Positions 1 through 5,827 of a DNA stretch of 10,237 bases are shown one piece after another. The notes under the pieces were generated by a model. It searched no databases. It saw only the letters and a program-made list of their open reading frames with translations, and had not been told where the DNA came from. Position 1 is the first letter of the stretch; every line of letters begins with the position of its first letter. Origin of the DNA: an uncultured Rubrobacteraceae bacterium (lineage in GTDB: Bacteria; Actinomycetota; Rubrobacteria; Rubrobacterales; Rubrobacteraceae); NCBI GenBank assembly GCA_902805985.1, contig CADCUW010000583.1, forward strand, positions 1 through 10,237, in the 5' to 3' direction. Position numbers and translations under genes: made by a program.

Positions 1-1729
1 CCGCGAGGGCCGCGCGACGCGCCAACTCCTGGGCGACCTCGAGGTCGGCCTCCCCGTAGGCCCGCCCCGACTCCGCGGCGATCAGCGAGATCGCCCCCAG
101 CGTCCGGCCCCGCGCCAGGAGCGGGACCACGATGTACGACCTCAGGCCGAGCTTCCTCAGGATCCCGCGGTGCTCCTCGTCGCGGGCGGCCTCTTCGATC
201 AGCCCGGGAGGTATCTCCGACATCATCTCCGGCACCCCGGTCCTAAGGACGTGGTGTATGCCCCTCGGGGCGTTCGGGTCCGAGGGGTAGCGTTCCTGAA
301 GCTCGTAGGCGAGCGCCACCTTCGCGGGGTCGGGATGCTCGACGGCGAGCCGCTCCAGCGCGCCGTCCTCCCCGAGGACGTCCACGGCGCACCAGTCCGC
401 GAGCGTCGGCACCGCCAGGCGCGCGACGTTGGAGAGCGTCGCCCGGTAGTCGAGCGAGGCCGCGAGCGCGTCGCTCGACTCGGCCAGGAAGCGCTGCATC
501 CTTTCGGCGAGCCGGATCTCGGTGACGTCCCGCTGGACCCCCCAGGCCCGAACCAGACGCCCGTCTTCGACGACGCCCGTCAAGTTGTTCAGGAAGTTCT
601 TTGGCCCACCCTGACTGTCGGGCTCCTCGGACTCGGCGTCGGTGACCCGGTAGCCCGAGCGAACGAAGGCCTCCAGGTACTCCTGGTTCTCGGGCACGGA
701 GCGGGGCAGGAGCTTTCCCAGGCGCGCCCCGATCAACTCCTCGGCGCGGGAGAGGCCGTACATCGCCGCCATCGCGTCGTTGCACTCGGCCAGGTAGCCG
801 TGGCTGTAGAACCGCTCTATCTGCTCTTCGGTGGGCAGGTCTGTCGGTACCGGCTCCTCGAGCTCGAAGCGCCAGATGCCCTCGGTCGATTGCTCGACAA
901 AGCCCCGGTAACGCTCGGTGCTGCGCCTGATCTCCTCCCCGGCCAGCCTGGACGCGGTAACGTCCCGGAAGTACACGGAGAGGCCGTCGTCGGAGGGGTA
1001 GATCCGGCCCGCCACCCACGTGCCGAGCACCGGGGAGGCCGTCTCGAACTCGATGGTCGCCCGCCGCTCCGCCGCGAGCGCCATCTGCTGGTGGATGTCT
1101 GAGCCTACGAGCTGGGGAAGTTCTCTCCAGATGTCCCTTCCGAGCAGGTCGGCCCGGAAGCGGCCCCAGAGTTCCTCCGCCCTGCGGTTGACGTAGGTGA
1201 ACCGCCACGTCTCGTCGACCGCGAAGAAGGCGTCGCTTATGCTCTCCAGGATGCGGGAGTACTGTTCCCGGGTCACCTGTTCTCGCAGGAGCATGCGCTC
1301 ACGCTCCTCAGCCTCCACGCGCTCCGTTATGTCCCGCGTGACCTTGGCGAAGCCGCGGATGTCCCCATCCGGGTCCCTCAAGGCGGTGATGACGACGTTG
1401 GCCCAGAACCGGGACCCGTCCTTGCGGACCCGCAGGCCTCTCTCCTCGTAGCTGCCCTCGGCCGCCGCGATGCGCAACTCCGCCGCCGGATGGCCGCGCT
1501 CGACGTCCGCCTCGGTGTAGAAGGCCGAGAAGTGCTGGCCCAGGATATCGTCGGACCGGTAGCCTTTGATGCGCTCGGCCCCCCGGTTCCAGGTGACGAC
1601 GCGCCCCTCGGGGTCGAGCATGAAGATCGCATAATCCTTGACGCCCTCGACAAGGAGCCGGAAGCGCTCCTCGCTCTCGTGCAGCAGCTCCTCGCTGCGC
1701 CCGAACGCCTCGCCTTTTACGGAACCCAC
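1..1729 (-). CDS. Multi-PAS/GAF sensory protein, C-terminus outside window
   Basis: I translated this frame from the minus strand; it is open for 576 codons to the window edge. Three PAS domains come first (about residues 20-140, 155-265 and 270-405), then a GAF domain from about 425. PAS1 carries the typical WNRGAERIKGY and the closing TRDITER; PAS2 has FAVDETWRFTYVNRRAEELW; PAS3 ends in WGVQRDVTE. The GAF part ends in an EADLEVAQELARRAALA helix, which in this family usually leads into a histidine kinase, GGDEF or SpoIIE/PP2C phosphatase output domain, so the output type cannot be told here. No membrane segment is seen, so the protein is probably a cytoplasmic redox, light or ligand sensor. 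The GTG start at 1729 is supported by a GGGGGAGGGAG ribosome site just upstream; no other start is plausible. It is divergent from the tRNA-Arg gene and unrelated to the operon further right. Confidence 0.93.
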   Translation of the reverse strand, partial: MGSVKGEAFGRSEELLHESEERFRLLVEGVKDYAIFMLDPEGRVVTWNRGAERIKGYRSDDILGQHFSAFYTEADVERGHPAAELRIAAAEGSYEERGLRVRKDGSRFWANVVITALRDPDGDIRGFAKVTRDITERVEAEERERMLLREQVTREQYSRILESISDAFFAVDETWRFTYVNRRAEELWGRFRADLLGRDIWRELPQLVGSDIHQQMALAAERRATIEFETASPVLGTWVAGRIYPSDDGLSVYFRDVTASRLAGEEIRRSTERYRGFVEQSTEGIWRFELEEPVPTDLPTEEQIERFYSHGYLAECNDAMAAMYGLSRAEELIGARLGKLLPRSVPENQEYLEAFVRSGYRVTDAESEEPDSQGGPKNFLNNLTGVVEDGRLVRAWGVQRDVTEIRLAERMQRFLAESSDALAASLDYRATLSNVARLAVPTLADWCAVDVLGEDGALERLAVEHPDPAKVALAYELQERYPSDPNAPRGIHHVLRTGVPEMMSEIPPGLIEEAARDEEHRGILRKLGLRSYIVVPLLARGRTLGAISLIAAESGRAYGEADLEVAQELARRAALA

Positions 1730-1791
1730 CGATCTCCCTCCCCCGACTACCAGGATCAGTGGCCGGTATTGTGGCATAACCCGCGGCCCCG

Positions 1792-1823
1792 TTGCATTTC
1801 CCCCTGCGCCCTTCCGCTATAAT
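1792..1823 (+). promoter_or_regulatory. Possible promoter of the tRNA-Arg gene
   Basis: A perfect TATAAT lies at 1818-1823, about 70 nt before the tRNA. The nearest -35-like hexamer is TTGCAT at 1792-1797, but the 20-nt spacer is too long for a standard promoter. The -10 is therefore believable and the -35 is not. The sequence sits in the intergenic space between the divergent sensor gene and the tRNA, where a tRNA promoter is expected. Confidence 0.4.
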
Positions 1824-1827
1824 CCTC

Positions 1828-1874
1828 CTCGCGGCACGCGAGCGTCCGTGCGGCCCCCGTAGCCTGCCGCACGG
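1828..1874 (+). other. Two hairpins in the tRNA-Arg leader
   Basis: Two perfect inverted repeats lie between the TATAAT and the tRNA. The first is CTCGCG/CGCGAG (1828-1833 and 1837-1842) with a 3-nt loop. The second is CCGTGCGGC/GCCGCACGG (1846-1854 and 1866-1874) with an 11-nt loop. They may guide 5' processing of the precursor tRNA, or be chance structures in GC-rich DNA. No T tract follows, so they do not look like terminators. Confidence 0.35.
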
Positions 1875-1893
1875 CGTTTCCCGGAAGCCAGAT

Positions 1894-1967
1894 GCGCCCG
1901 TAGCTCAACTGGACAGAGCAGCGGACTTCTAATCCGCAGGTTGCAGGTTCGAGTCCTGCCGGGCGCG
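1894..1967 (+). tRNA. tRNA-Arg (anticodon TCT)
   Basis: A complete cloverleaf can be drawn. The acceptor stem is GCGCCCG/CGGGCGC (1894-1900 and 1960-1966) with discriminator G1967. The D arm is GCTC/GAGC (1903-1906 and 1916-1919). The anticodon stem is GCGGA/TCCGC with loop CTTCTAA, giving anticodon TCT at 1928-1930, which reads AGA and AGG codons. The T arm is GCAGG/CCTGC around TTCGAGT (1943-1959). No CCA is encoded. The atypical, gene-poor stretch to its right begins at its 3' end, the usual place for integration by tyrosine recombinases. Confidence 0.96.
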
Positions 1968-2129
1968 CTAGAAAAAGTAGTCGGTTTGCAGGATAAACGC
2001 ATTCGACGAACAGGCCCATGTTCGACACCTTTCGGCCCAGTGCAGCAACCGTGCAGCAACCCGCCCTGTACTAATACCATTCGGTCGCGTCCGTGGTGGC
2101 GCCGGCTGTTCGAATGATAAGAGGTACGC
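1968..2129. other. Non-coding stretch next to the tRNA 3' end
   Basis: No convincing gene is seen here. The stretch is less GC-rich than the tRNA and sensor region, and it contains the 11-bp tandem repeat annotated separately. Minus-strand reading frames crossing it are the well-known artefact of translating a tRNA-Arg gene backwards. Confidence 0.5.
2040..2061. repeat. Tandem 11-bp direct repeat
   Basis: GTGCAGCAACC occurs twice back to back (2040-2050 and 2051-2061), starting 73 nt after the tRNA end. Short tandem direct repeats near a tRNA attachment site are typical arm-type binding sites of phage-like tyrosine integrases. That role is inferred here, because no integrase gene is visible. 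Confidence 0.75.
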
Positions 2130-2384
2130 GTGTCGGTATCGACGCCCGCGCAGATCGAAAAGATGAACGAGTTGCACCGCCACCGATGCCCGTATTGCGG
2201 CAAGTGCAAGTTGCTAGCCGTGCCAGACGATGCGTACGCGATCATGCTCGACGGTTTGACACGCATCTTAATGACGTGGCTCAACGTCAGTCATTCGTCC
2301 CTTAAGGTGTCAGATAGGCTGTCACGCTTCCTATCCTCTCTTAGCCGCAGAATAGCGATGTTCACAGCGCGCGTGTGCGACTGA
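2130..2384 (+). CDS. Small hypothetical protein with CPYCGKC motif
   Basis: This is an 84-residue frame starting at GTG, with an AAGAGG ribosome site 5 nt upstream. Near residues 20-27 it has the sequence CPYCGKC, a zinc-ribbon-like cysteine cluster, but no second cysteine pair is obvious: the only other Cys is the next-to-last residue. The rest (AIMLDGLTRILMTWLNVSHSS) is helical-looking and of no family I recognise. Its end overlaps the 3' end of the convergent membrane-protein gene by 23 nt. It may be a real small gene of the inserted element, a fragment of a larger Zn-binding protein, or a chance frame. Confidence 0.35.
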   Translation: MSVSTPAQIEKMNELHRHRCPYCGKCKLLAVPDDAYAIMLDGLTRILMTWLNVSHSSLKVSDRLSRFLSSLSRRIAMFTARVCD

Positions 2385-3048
2385 CAATCTTTTGCGCCTG
2401 AACCCACAAAAGTATCAGCATGACCAACGCTACGAGGAAGCTGGCGATTGCTGCTGCCCCATCGCCAATGTATAGACCTATTTGGAGGAACAGGATCGTC
2501 AGAACGGCTAACAGGGTCACGGTTAACGTGCTGCGTTGCTTCTTCTCCTTAATCTCACTGACACCCTTGATTCGTCCTACGGGGATCAGCGGTCCATCCC
2601 CTGTATAAAGTAGCTTGAGGGAGAGCGCGTCGCCGGGGTTTAGGAGAATGTTGTCGAGGTAGACCGTGTTCTCCATAGTTTCCACACGGGCTCTAATATC
2701 GGGGGGCTTCGTTTTCACTACCTCAGCGGTGAGAACCTTGGGGCCCCCTTTAACCCAAAACCCAAGAGGCCTACCGTAATCTTCTTTTTCTATGGGTACA
2801 TTGCCGCTGTTGCGTAGGTGGACTATCACCATACGGACGCCGCTTACCTGATGTCCGTCGTACGTGACTTTAACGCGACCCTCTATCTCTTCGTCTACAG
2901 TCAGAAGCCTCGTATGAGTCACTACCTCGTAGGAGAGTCGTTTGCGGTTGCGGTAGACCATCACGCTCACTACGCTGACTATCAAGGCAAGTAAACCTAA
3001 GGCCGCACCTACAAACTGCCATACCGGGTCCCTTGGTAGCTCGCCCAT
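2362..3048 (-). CDS. Membrane protein of unknown function, three predicted helices
   Basis: The protein has 228 residues from the ATG at 3048; a GTG at 3078 in the same frame would give 238. The N-terminal helix is VGAALGLLALIVSVVSVMVY, followed by a basic RNRKR stretch. A soluble domain of about 135 residues comes next, with the core LSYEVV...LLTVDEEIEGRVKVTYDG, then VIVHLRNSGNVPIEKEDYGRPL and LNPGDALSLKLLYTG. Two helices near the C-terminus (VTLLAVLTILFLQIGLYI and AIASFLVALVMLILLWV) are joined by a very short turn. I have a sense of having seen similar soluble domains in uncharacterised bacterial membrane proteins, but no function is known to me. The domain looks all-beta. Base composition is clearly more A+T-rich than the operon to the right, suggesting transfer. 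The frame is intact, unlike most of its neighbours, so it may still be functional. Confidence 0.82.
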   Translation of the reverse strand: MGELPRDPVWQFVGAALGLLALIVSVVSVMVYRNRKRLSYEVVTHTRLLTVDEEIEGRVKVTYDGHQVSGVRMVIVHLRNSGNVPIEKEDYGRPLGFWVKGGPKVLTAEVVKTKPPDIRARVETMENTVYLDNILLNPGDALSLKLLYTGDGPLIPVGRIKGVSEIKEKKQRSTLTVTLLAVLTILFLQIGLYIGDGAAAIASFLVALVMLILLWVQAQKIVSRTRAL

Positions 3049-3055
3049 AGCACCA

Positions 3056-3277
3056 TCATACAAGCGCTCTCGGTGCACGCGGGCTTCTTCGGGTGCTGGT
3101 GGCTGCCTCTATCGCCACCCGCCGCGCGACCGGTCGCGCGGTGCGATCTCGCGCGAGGCTGCGCTCGGGTAGCCCGGCTCGTCTTGACCGCGACGTGCGC
3201 TCGGCGGCCAAGCGTAGCGCCCATCGCGCTCGTGGGGTCGTGCCCGACCCTGAGAGGTCCGCGATCGCTAGCTCCAT
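3056..3277 (-). CDS. Arg-rich small hypothetical ORF
   Basis: This 73-residue frame begins MELAIADLSGSG at the ATG at 3277. An AAAGGAG ribosome site (3288-3294) lies 10 nt upstream. Its TGA is 7 nt before the ATG of the membrane protein gene, so the two could be translationally coupled. Against it, the rest is low-complexity and very rich in Arg and Ala, as expected when GC-rich non-coding DNA is translated. The strong ribosome site and position are the only support. It could be a leader ORF or a decayed gene start. Confidence 0.3.
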   Translation of the reverse strand: MELAIADLSGSGTTPRARWALRLAAERTSRSRRAGLPERSLARDRTARPVARRVAIEAATSTRRSPRAPRALV

Positions 3278-3401
3278 CTTGTAAGGGCTCCTTTCATCGA
3301 AAGACCTGAACGTGGCCACGCGGCAACAGGGGCGTTGGAAAACGGCCGATATCGTCTTCCAAATACAATGAGCCCCCGCGGGGGGTGCGGTGCAAAACCG
3401 A

Positions 3402-3450
3402 ACCGCACTGGGAGCCTGAAAGTCCGGACCGCACCCCGGGGGCCTGAAAA
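3402..3450. repeat. Imperfect direct repeat ACCGCAC...GCCTGAAA
   Basis: Two related units lie side by side: ACCGCAC then GGGAGCCTGAAAG (from 3402), and ACCGCAC then CCGGGGGCCTGAAAAG (from 3428). ACCGCAC of the first unit also pairs with GTGCGGT at 3385-3391 to form a 7-bp stem. They could be protein-binding repeats of a control or replication region; nothing here proves it. Confidence 0.5.
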
Positions 3451-3470
3451 GACCAACTCTGTTGCTTCGG

Positions 3471-3495
3471 GTTCTCTCGTGGCGTTCTCTCGTGG
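3471..3495. repeat. Tandem 12-bp direct repeat, 13-bp period
   Basis: GTTCTCTCGTGG occurs at 3471-3482 and again at 3484-3495 with one base between. The repeat lies upstream (on the minus strand) of the small ORF and membrane protein gene. It could be an operator or an iteron-like site. Confidence 0.7.
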
Positions 3496-3610
3496 AGGTA
3501 CTCTTCTGTATACAGGGCCGACGGCGGGCCAGGTACCGCGTCATGTAGCACGGCGCCGCGTACCGGGTACGGTACTAGGGGACAGGGTTGATGAGTGCAC
3601 GCAGACGGCC

Positions 3611-3966
3611 TCAATAGGGAAAATCGAACTCGTCTTCAGGGAACTCGTCCTCGGGGAGGAGATAAGCCTTGTCCTCTGTCGGCCCGTTGTGAGCGTCTAG
3701 CTCATCAAGCAGCAGGATCACCAGCTTTCGGAGATCGAGCCTGTAGTGCATGGTCTGCCGTCTCATCCGCCCGACCGGCCTGGTTTCCTCCTCCAGCACC
3801 CCGCGCCCCCTGAGCACCTTGCGGGCCCTCTCCTGGTTGCGGCGGGAGAGCCCGGTCTCCTCCTGCATCTCCCTGCGCGACTTGTAGACCCAGCCGTCCG
3901 GATCGCGAAGAGGAGGAAGACCTCTTCATGCCCGACGCCACCTACGGGGAGTTCGTCGAAGCTCAA
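3611..3966 (-). pseudogene. Frameshifted winged-helix DNA-binding protein
   Basis: Two minus-strand frames join into one sensible protein. The first starts at a TTG (3966) and reads MSFDELPVGGVGHEEVFLLFA. From about 3904 sense continues in another frame as DPDGWVYKSRREMQEETGLS, then RRNQERARKVLRGRGVLEEE and MHYRLDLRKLVILLLDEL, ending in an acidic tail PEDEFPEDEFDFPY. The layout (helix, DPDGWVYKS turn, recognition helix of RRNQERARKVLRGRGVL type, then LHYR-like wing) is that of winged-helix proteins of plasmids and prophages that act as regulators or replication helpers. The shift needs only a one-base change near 3901-3905. An ATG at 3868 could still give 85 residues, but that would start inside the domain. 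No ribosome site precedes the TTG. Sequencing error is the alternative to true decay. Confidence 0.6.
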
Positions 3967-3970
3967 CGGT

Positions 3971-4007
3971 AGATTTTATGGACGTGAAGTCCTTCCATAA
4001 ACAATCT
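3971..4007. repeat. AT-rich inverted repeat
   Basis: AGATTTTATGGA (3971-3982) faces TCCATAAACAATCT (3994-4007) across an 11-nt loop. The arms match except for two extra bases in the right arm. The repeat lies just before the first codon of the broken winged-helix gene and upstream of the plus-strand coiled-coil frame. An operator between divergent genes, or an element end, would both fit. There is no GC-rich stem with a T tract, so a terminator is less likely. Confidence 0.55.
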
Positions 4008-4262
4008 TACGGATCTCGTCGAGAGGGGAGGGTCGCTGGAGAAGCAATTTGAGACAAGGCGGGAGGGGCCCCGAACAAGGATCTCGGCCCCAGCTACTCG
4101 TAACATCGGCTTCTCGATGACCTAGAAGAGAAGGGCAGAGCGCTGAAAGACTACGGCAAAGAGCCTGAAGACTACGGTAAGGAGCTTGAAGAACACGAAA
4201 CACGCCGTAGAGAGGTTGGAAGAAAGCTTAGTAAGACCAGGGCGGGCGGGCCTCGGAGGAAG

Positions 4263-4640
4263 TTGGTCTTGAAGGGCCTCCAGCTCGACCGGGAGATAGC
4301 ACAGCTAAGGACAAAGCGACGAAGGGCTACAGAGCGGCGAAGGCTGGAGCAGCGAGAGAAGCTGAGTGAGAAAGTGAGACCGGCTGAGATATCACGGGTC
4401 CAGGTCCTTAGAAGACACCGCATGGTCAAGGTGTATGCTGCTTCGGACAATAGGGTACGACCTCACCTTAAAGAGATGAAGTACCATGTAGACGAGCTCA
4501 AGATTCTGCGTATAGAACGAAGTCACGGCGGCGAAGAAAAATCAGAAGCAGTCAGCTACACACTTACTTTTGGTAGCAATGAAGGGTTTGATAAGTACCT
4601 GGAGTTCACTGGCTGGCAAGACCTACCCGACGAGTCTTAA
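4263..4640 (+). CDS. Coiled-coil hypothetical protein, 5' end probably broken
   Basis: The frame from TTG 4263 encodes 125 residues; TTG 4269 is better placed relative to GGAGG at 4255-4259 (9-nt spacing). Sense reaches further upstream: the same frame is open from 4104 and reads LEEKGRALKDYGKEPEDYGKE and ELEEHETRRREVGRKL, a coiled coil with a near-repeat of DYGKE, yet has no start codon there. Another frame just upstream (about 4012-4120) contains GGSLEKQFETRREG, also coiled-coil-like, suggesting a frameshift near 4100. A charged helix (REIAQLRTKRRRATERRRLEQREKL) is followed by a compact C-terminal part with MVKVYAASDNRV, VDELKILRIERS and YTLTFGSNEGFDKYLEFTGW. I do not recognise the family. 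Its stop is 22 nt before the acyl-CoA dehydrogenase start, but composition marks it as part of the older insertion. Confidence 0.5.
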   Translation: MVLKGLQLDREIAQLRTKRRRATERRRLEQREKLSEKVRPAEISRVQVLRRHRMVKVYAASDNRVRPHLKEMKYHVDELKILRIERSHGGEEKSEAVSYTLTFGSNEGFDKYLEFTGWQDLPDES

Positions 4641-4662
4641 GCATAGGAACGAGGAGGACGAG

Positions 4663-5826
4663 ATGGATACGGCTGTGACGCGCGAGGGGCTCAGGGAGGG
4701 CGTCAGGGAGATCTGCGCGAGGTTCTCGGACGGCTACTGGCGCGGGCTGGATGCGAGGCGCGAGTACCCGGAGGAGTTCGTCCGGACGATGACCGAGAGC
4801 GGTTACCTCGGGGCGTTCATACCTGATGAGTACGGGGGGATGGGGCTGGGGCTCGCGGACACCTCCGTGATCTTGGAGGAGATCAACCGCTCTGGCGGCA
4901 ACGCGCAGCCCGCCCACGCGCAGGTGTACACGATGGGCACCTTGCTAAAGCACGGTTCCGAGGAACAGAAGAGGGAGTACCTACCCAAGATCGCGAGCGG
5001 CGAGATCCGGCTGCAGGCCTTCGGCGTCACCGAGCCGGAGGCCGGCACCGACACGACCTCCCTCAGCACGACGGCCAGGCGAAGCCCCGACGGCGACCGC
5101 TACATCGTCAATGGGCGCAAGATGTACATCTCGCGCGTCCAGCACTCGGACTGCATGATCCTGCTGGCGAGGACGACGCCGCGGGAGGAGGTCAAGCGCA
5201 AGTCCGAGGGGCTCTCGGTCTTTCTCTTCGATCTGGGCGAGGCCGAGGGCAACGGGCTCACGATCAATCCCCGGCGGGTGATGATCAACAACGAGACCAA
5301 CGAGCTCGTCTTCGAGGACCTGGAGATACCCGCGGGCGCTCTGATCGGAGAGGAGGGGCAAGGCTTCCGCTACGTCCTTGACGGCATGAACGCCGAGCGC
5401 GTGCTTATCGCCGCCGAGTGCATCGGCAACGGCCGCTGGTTCGTGGACAAGGCAACCGAGCGGGCCAAAGAACGCGAAGTCTTCGGCCGGCCCATCGGAC
5501 AGAACCAGGGGATCCAGTTCCCCATAGCGCGGGCGCACGTGCGCGTGGAGGCGGCTGACCTGATGCGCTTCCGGGCGGCGGAGATGTTCGAGAGCGGTGA
5601 GCCATGCGGGGCCGAGGCCAACATGGCCCTCCTGCTCGCCGCCGAAGCCGCCTGGGAGGCGGCGAACGTGGCGATGCAGACCTTCGGCGGCTACTCCTAC
5701 GACGCCGAGTACGACGTGGAGAGAAAGTTCAGGGAGACCCGGCTCTTCCAGGTGGCGCCCATCTCGACGAACCTGATCCTCTCCTACGTCGGCGAGCACG
5801 TCCTTGGCCTGCCGAGGTCCTTCTAG
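4663..5826 (+). CDS. Acyl-CoA dehydrogenase
   Basis: This 387-residue FAD enzyme should oxidise an acyl-CoA to the 2-enoyl-CoA and pass electrons to electron-transfer flavoprotein. ATG 4663 is chosen because GAGGAGG lies 5 nt upstream; the frame is open further left but without domain content. Family signature 1, GVTEPEAGTDTTS, is at residues 121-133, and signature 2, starting QTFGGYSYDAEYDVERK, is at 339. The C-terminal position that holds the catalytic Glu in short- and medium-chain enzymes (in a YEGT motif) reads LFQVAPISTNLILSY here and has no Glu. Glu245 in MNAERVLIAAE aligns by eye with the helix-G catalytic Glu of isovaleryl-CoA and long-chain dehydrogenases (DLERL, QERL), so it is the likely base. 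It is the first gene of a tight operon with a CoA-transferase and transporters, which points to catabolism of an imported acid rather than of membrane fatty acids. Confidence 0.95.
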   Translation: MDTAVTREGLREGVREICARFSDGYWRGLDARREYPEEFVRTMTESGYLGAFIPDEYGGMGLGLADTSVILEEINRSGGNAQPAHAQVYTMGTLLKHGSEEQKREYLPKIASGEIRLQAFGVTEPEAGTDTTSLSTTARRSPDGDRYIVNGRKMYISRVQHSDCMILLARTTPREEVKRKSEGLSVFLFDLGEAEGNGLTINPRRVMINNETNELVFEDLEIPAGALIGEEGQGFRYVLDGMNAERVLIAAECIGNGRWFVDKATERAKEREVFGRPIGQNQGIQFPIARAHVRVEAADLMRFRAAEMFESGEPCGAEANMALLLAAEAAWEAANVAMQTFGGYSYDAEYDVERKFRETRLFQVAPISTNLILSYVGEHVLGLPRSF

Positions 5827-5827
5827 G

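Larger units (their letters stand above)
3278..3610. other. Gene-free stretch rich in short repeats
   Basis: No frame here reads like a protein on either strand; the frames found are short, rich in Pro, Arg and Cys, and share no family features. The stretch instead holds a CCCCCGCGGGGG palindrome (3373-3384), a GTGCGGT/ACCGCAC hairpin (3385-3391 and 3402-3408), an imperfect direct repeat, and a tandem 12-mer. This fits a control region, or the debris of a mobile element. Confidence 0.5.

Noticed and set aside
170..1102. Long plus-strand ORF opposite the sensor gene
   Set aside because: It is Arg/Gly/Pro-rich and has no domain content, while the minus strand reads as clear PAS and GAF domains throughout.
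1756..2284. Minus-strand ORFs across the tRNA containing APGRTRTCNLRIRSPLL and RPAGLEPATCGLEVRCSV
   Set aside because: These are the classic false proteins obtained by translating a tRNA-Arg gene backwards; the tRNA itself explains them.
2256..2289. TTGACA followed by the palindrome TGACGT-ACGTCA, considered as promoter and operator
   Set aside because: No -10 hexamer lies at the right distance and both sit inside the small ORF.
3370..3500. Short repeats considered as a CRISPR array
   Set aside because: Units are only 11-20 bases, imperfect, of differing kinds and without regular spacers, and no cas genes are present.
3294..3614. Minus-strand ORF of about 106 codons in the repeat-rich stretch
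   Set aside because: It is Pro/Arg/Ser-rich without any recognisable fold, has no good ribosome site, and covers repeats that look non-coding.
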